Positions 6,430 through 6,449 of a stretch of DNA of 6,449 nucleotides are shown here, piece by piece. The stretch is from the NCBI GenBank assembly GCA_003542955.1, contig DPJP01000207.1, positions 4,484 to 10,932 on the forward strand, in the 5' to 3' direction. Below the pieces are notes generated by a model. It was given only the letters and a program-made list of their open reading frames with translations, was not told where the DNA came from and searched no databases. Position 1 is the first letter of the stretch. Each line of letters starts with the position of its first letter. The stretch comes from Armatimonadota bacterium. GTDB taxonomy: Bacteria > Armatimonadota > Zipacnadia > Zipacnadales > UBA11051. Made by a program: the position numbers and the translations under genes.

Positions 6430-6449
6430 ATGCGTTCCCGCCCAAAGAC
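6430..6449 (+). CDS. Start of an unidentified protein-coding gene, truncated by window end
   Basis: Only MRSRPK is visible. The start is supported by GGAGGT 8 nt upstream and by the promoter and leader that lead into it. Six residues allow no family call; the basic N-terminus would suit either a cytoplasmic protein or the start of a signal or membrane segment. Its probable metal-repressor operator suggests a role linked to iron or manganese (inference from regulation only). Confidence 0.65.

Noticed and set aside
6154..6445. Minus-strand open frames across the leader region
   Set aside because: They overlap the predicted promoter and structured leader, start without convincing ribosome sites and show no family resemblance.
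1..6449. CRISPR array, insertion sequence or other mobile element
   Set aside because: No regularly spaced repeats, transposase motifs or terminal inverted repeats were seen; base composition is even across the coding genes.

Overview
The window is GC-rich, mostly coding DNA with short intergenic gaps, good Shine-Dalgarno sites and a sigma70-type promoter. This points to a high-GC bacterium. The carbohydrate enzymes are of types shared by deep-branching bacteria and archaea (GH133-type debranching enzyme, GH15, GH57). I cannot name a phylum from the sequence.

Positions 1-5632, all on the plus strand, hold three tightly packed genes for intracellular alpha-glucan metabolism: (1) a glycogen debranching enzyme (amylo-alpha-1,6-glucosidase type) whose first residues lie before the window; (2) a GH15 glucoamylase-like hydrolase, whose ATG overlaps the stop of gene 1 (TGATG) and which has an AGGAGG ribosome site; (3) a GH57 1,4-alpha-glucan branching enzyme, 12 nt downstream. 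No signal peptide is visible on genes 2 and 3, and the N-terminus of gene 1 is not in the window. Together they can build alpha-1,6 branches (GH57), remove them (debranching enzyme) and release glucose from chain ends (GH15), which fits a glycogen/maltodextrin storage and turnover operon.

Positions 5633-5714 hold a perfect 11-bp hairpin that can end transcription from both sides. It separates the glucan operon from a convergent minus-strand gene (5900-5715) for a 61-residue single-cluster [4Fe-4S] ferredoxin, which has its own GGAGGT site and a plausible promoter.

Positions 5901-6429 contain no convincing gene but are rich in regulatory structure. A 10-bp inverted repeat lies at 6000-6042. 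At 6142-6170 is a near-ideal plus-strand promoter (TTGACA-N17-TAATAT). Its spacer and -10 box are covered by a palindrome matching 15 of 19 bases of the classical DtxR/IdeR iron box. The promoter drives a leader of about 250 nt containing several hairpins. One segment of it is complementary to the ribosome site of a new gene that starts at 6430 and runs off the window. The leader therefore looks like an RNA control element under a metal-responsive promoter, and it is the most interesting part of the window.
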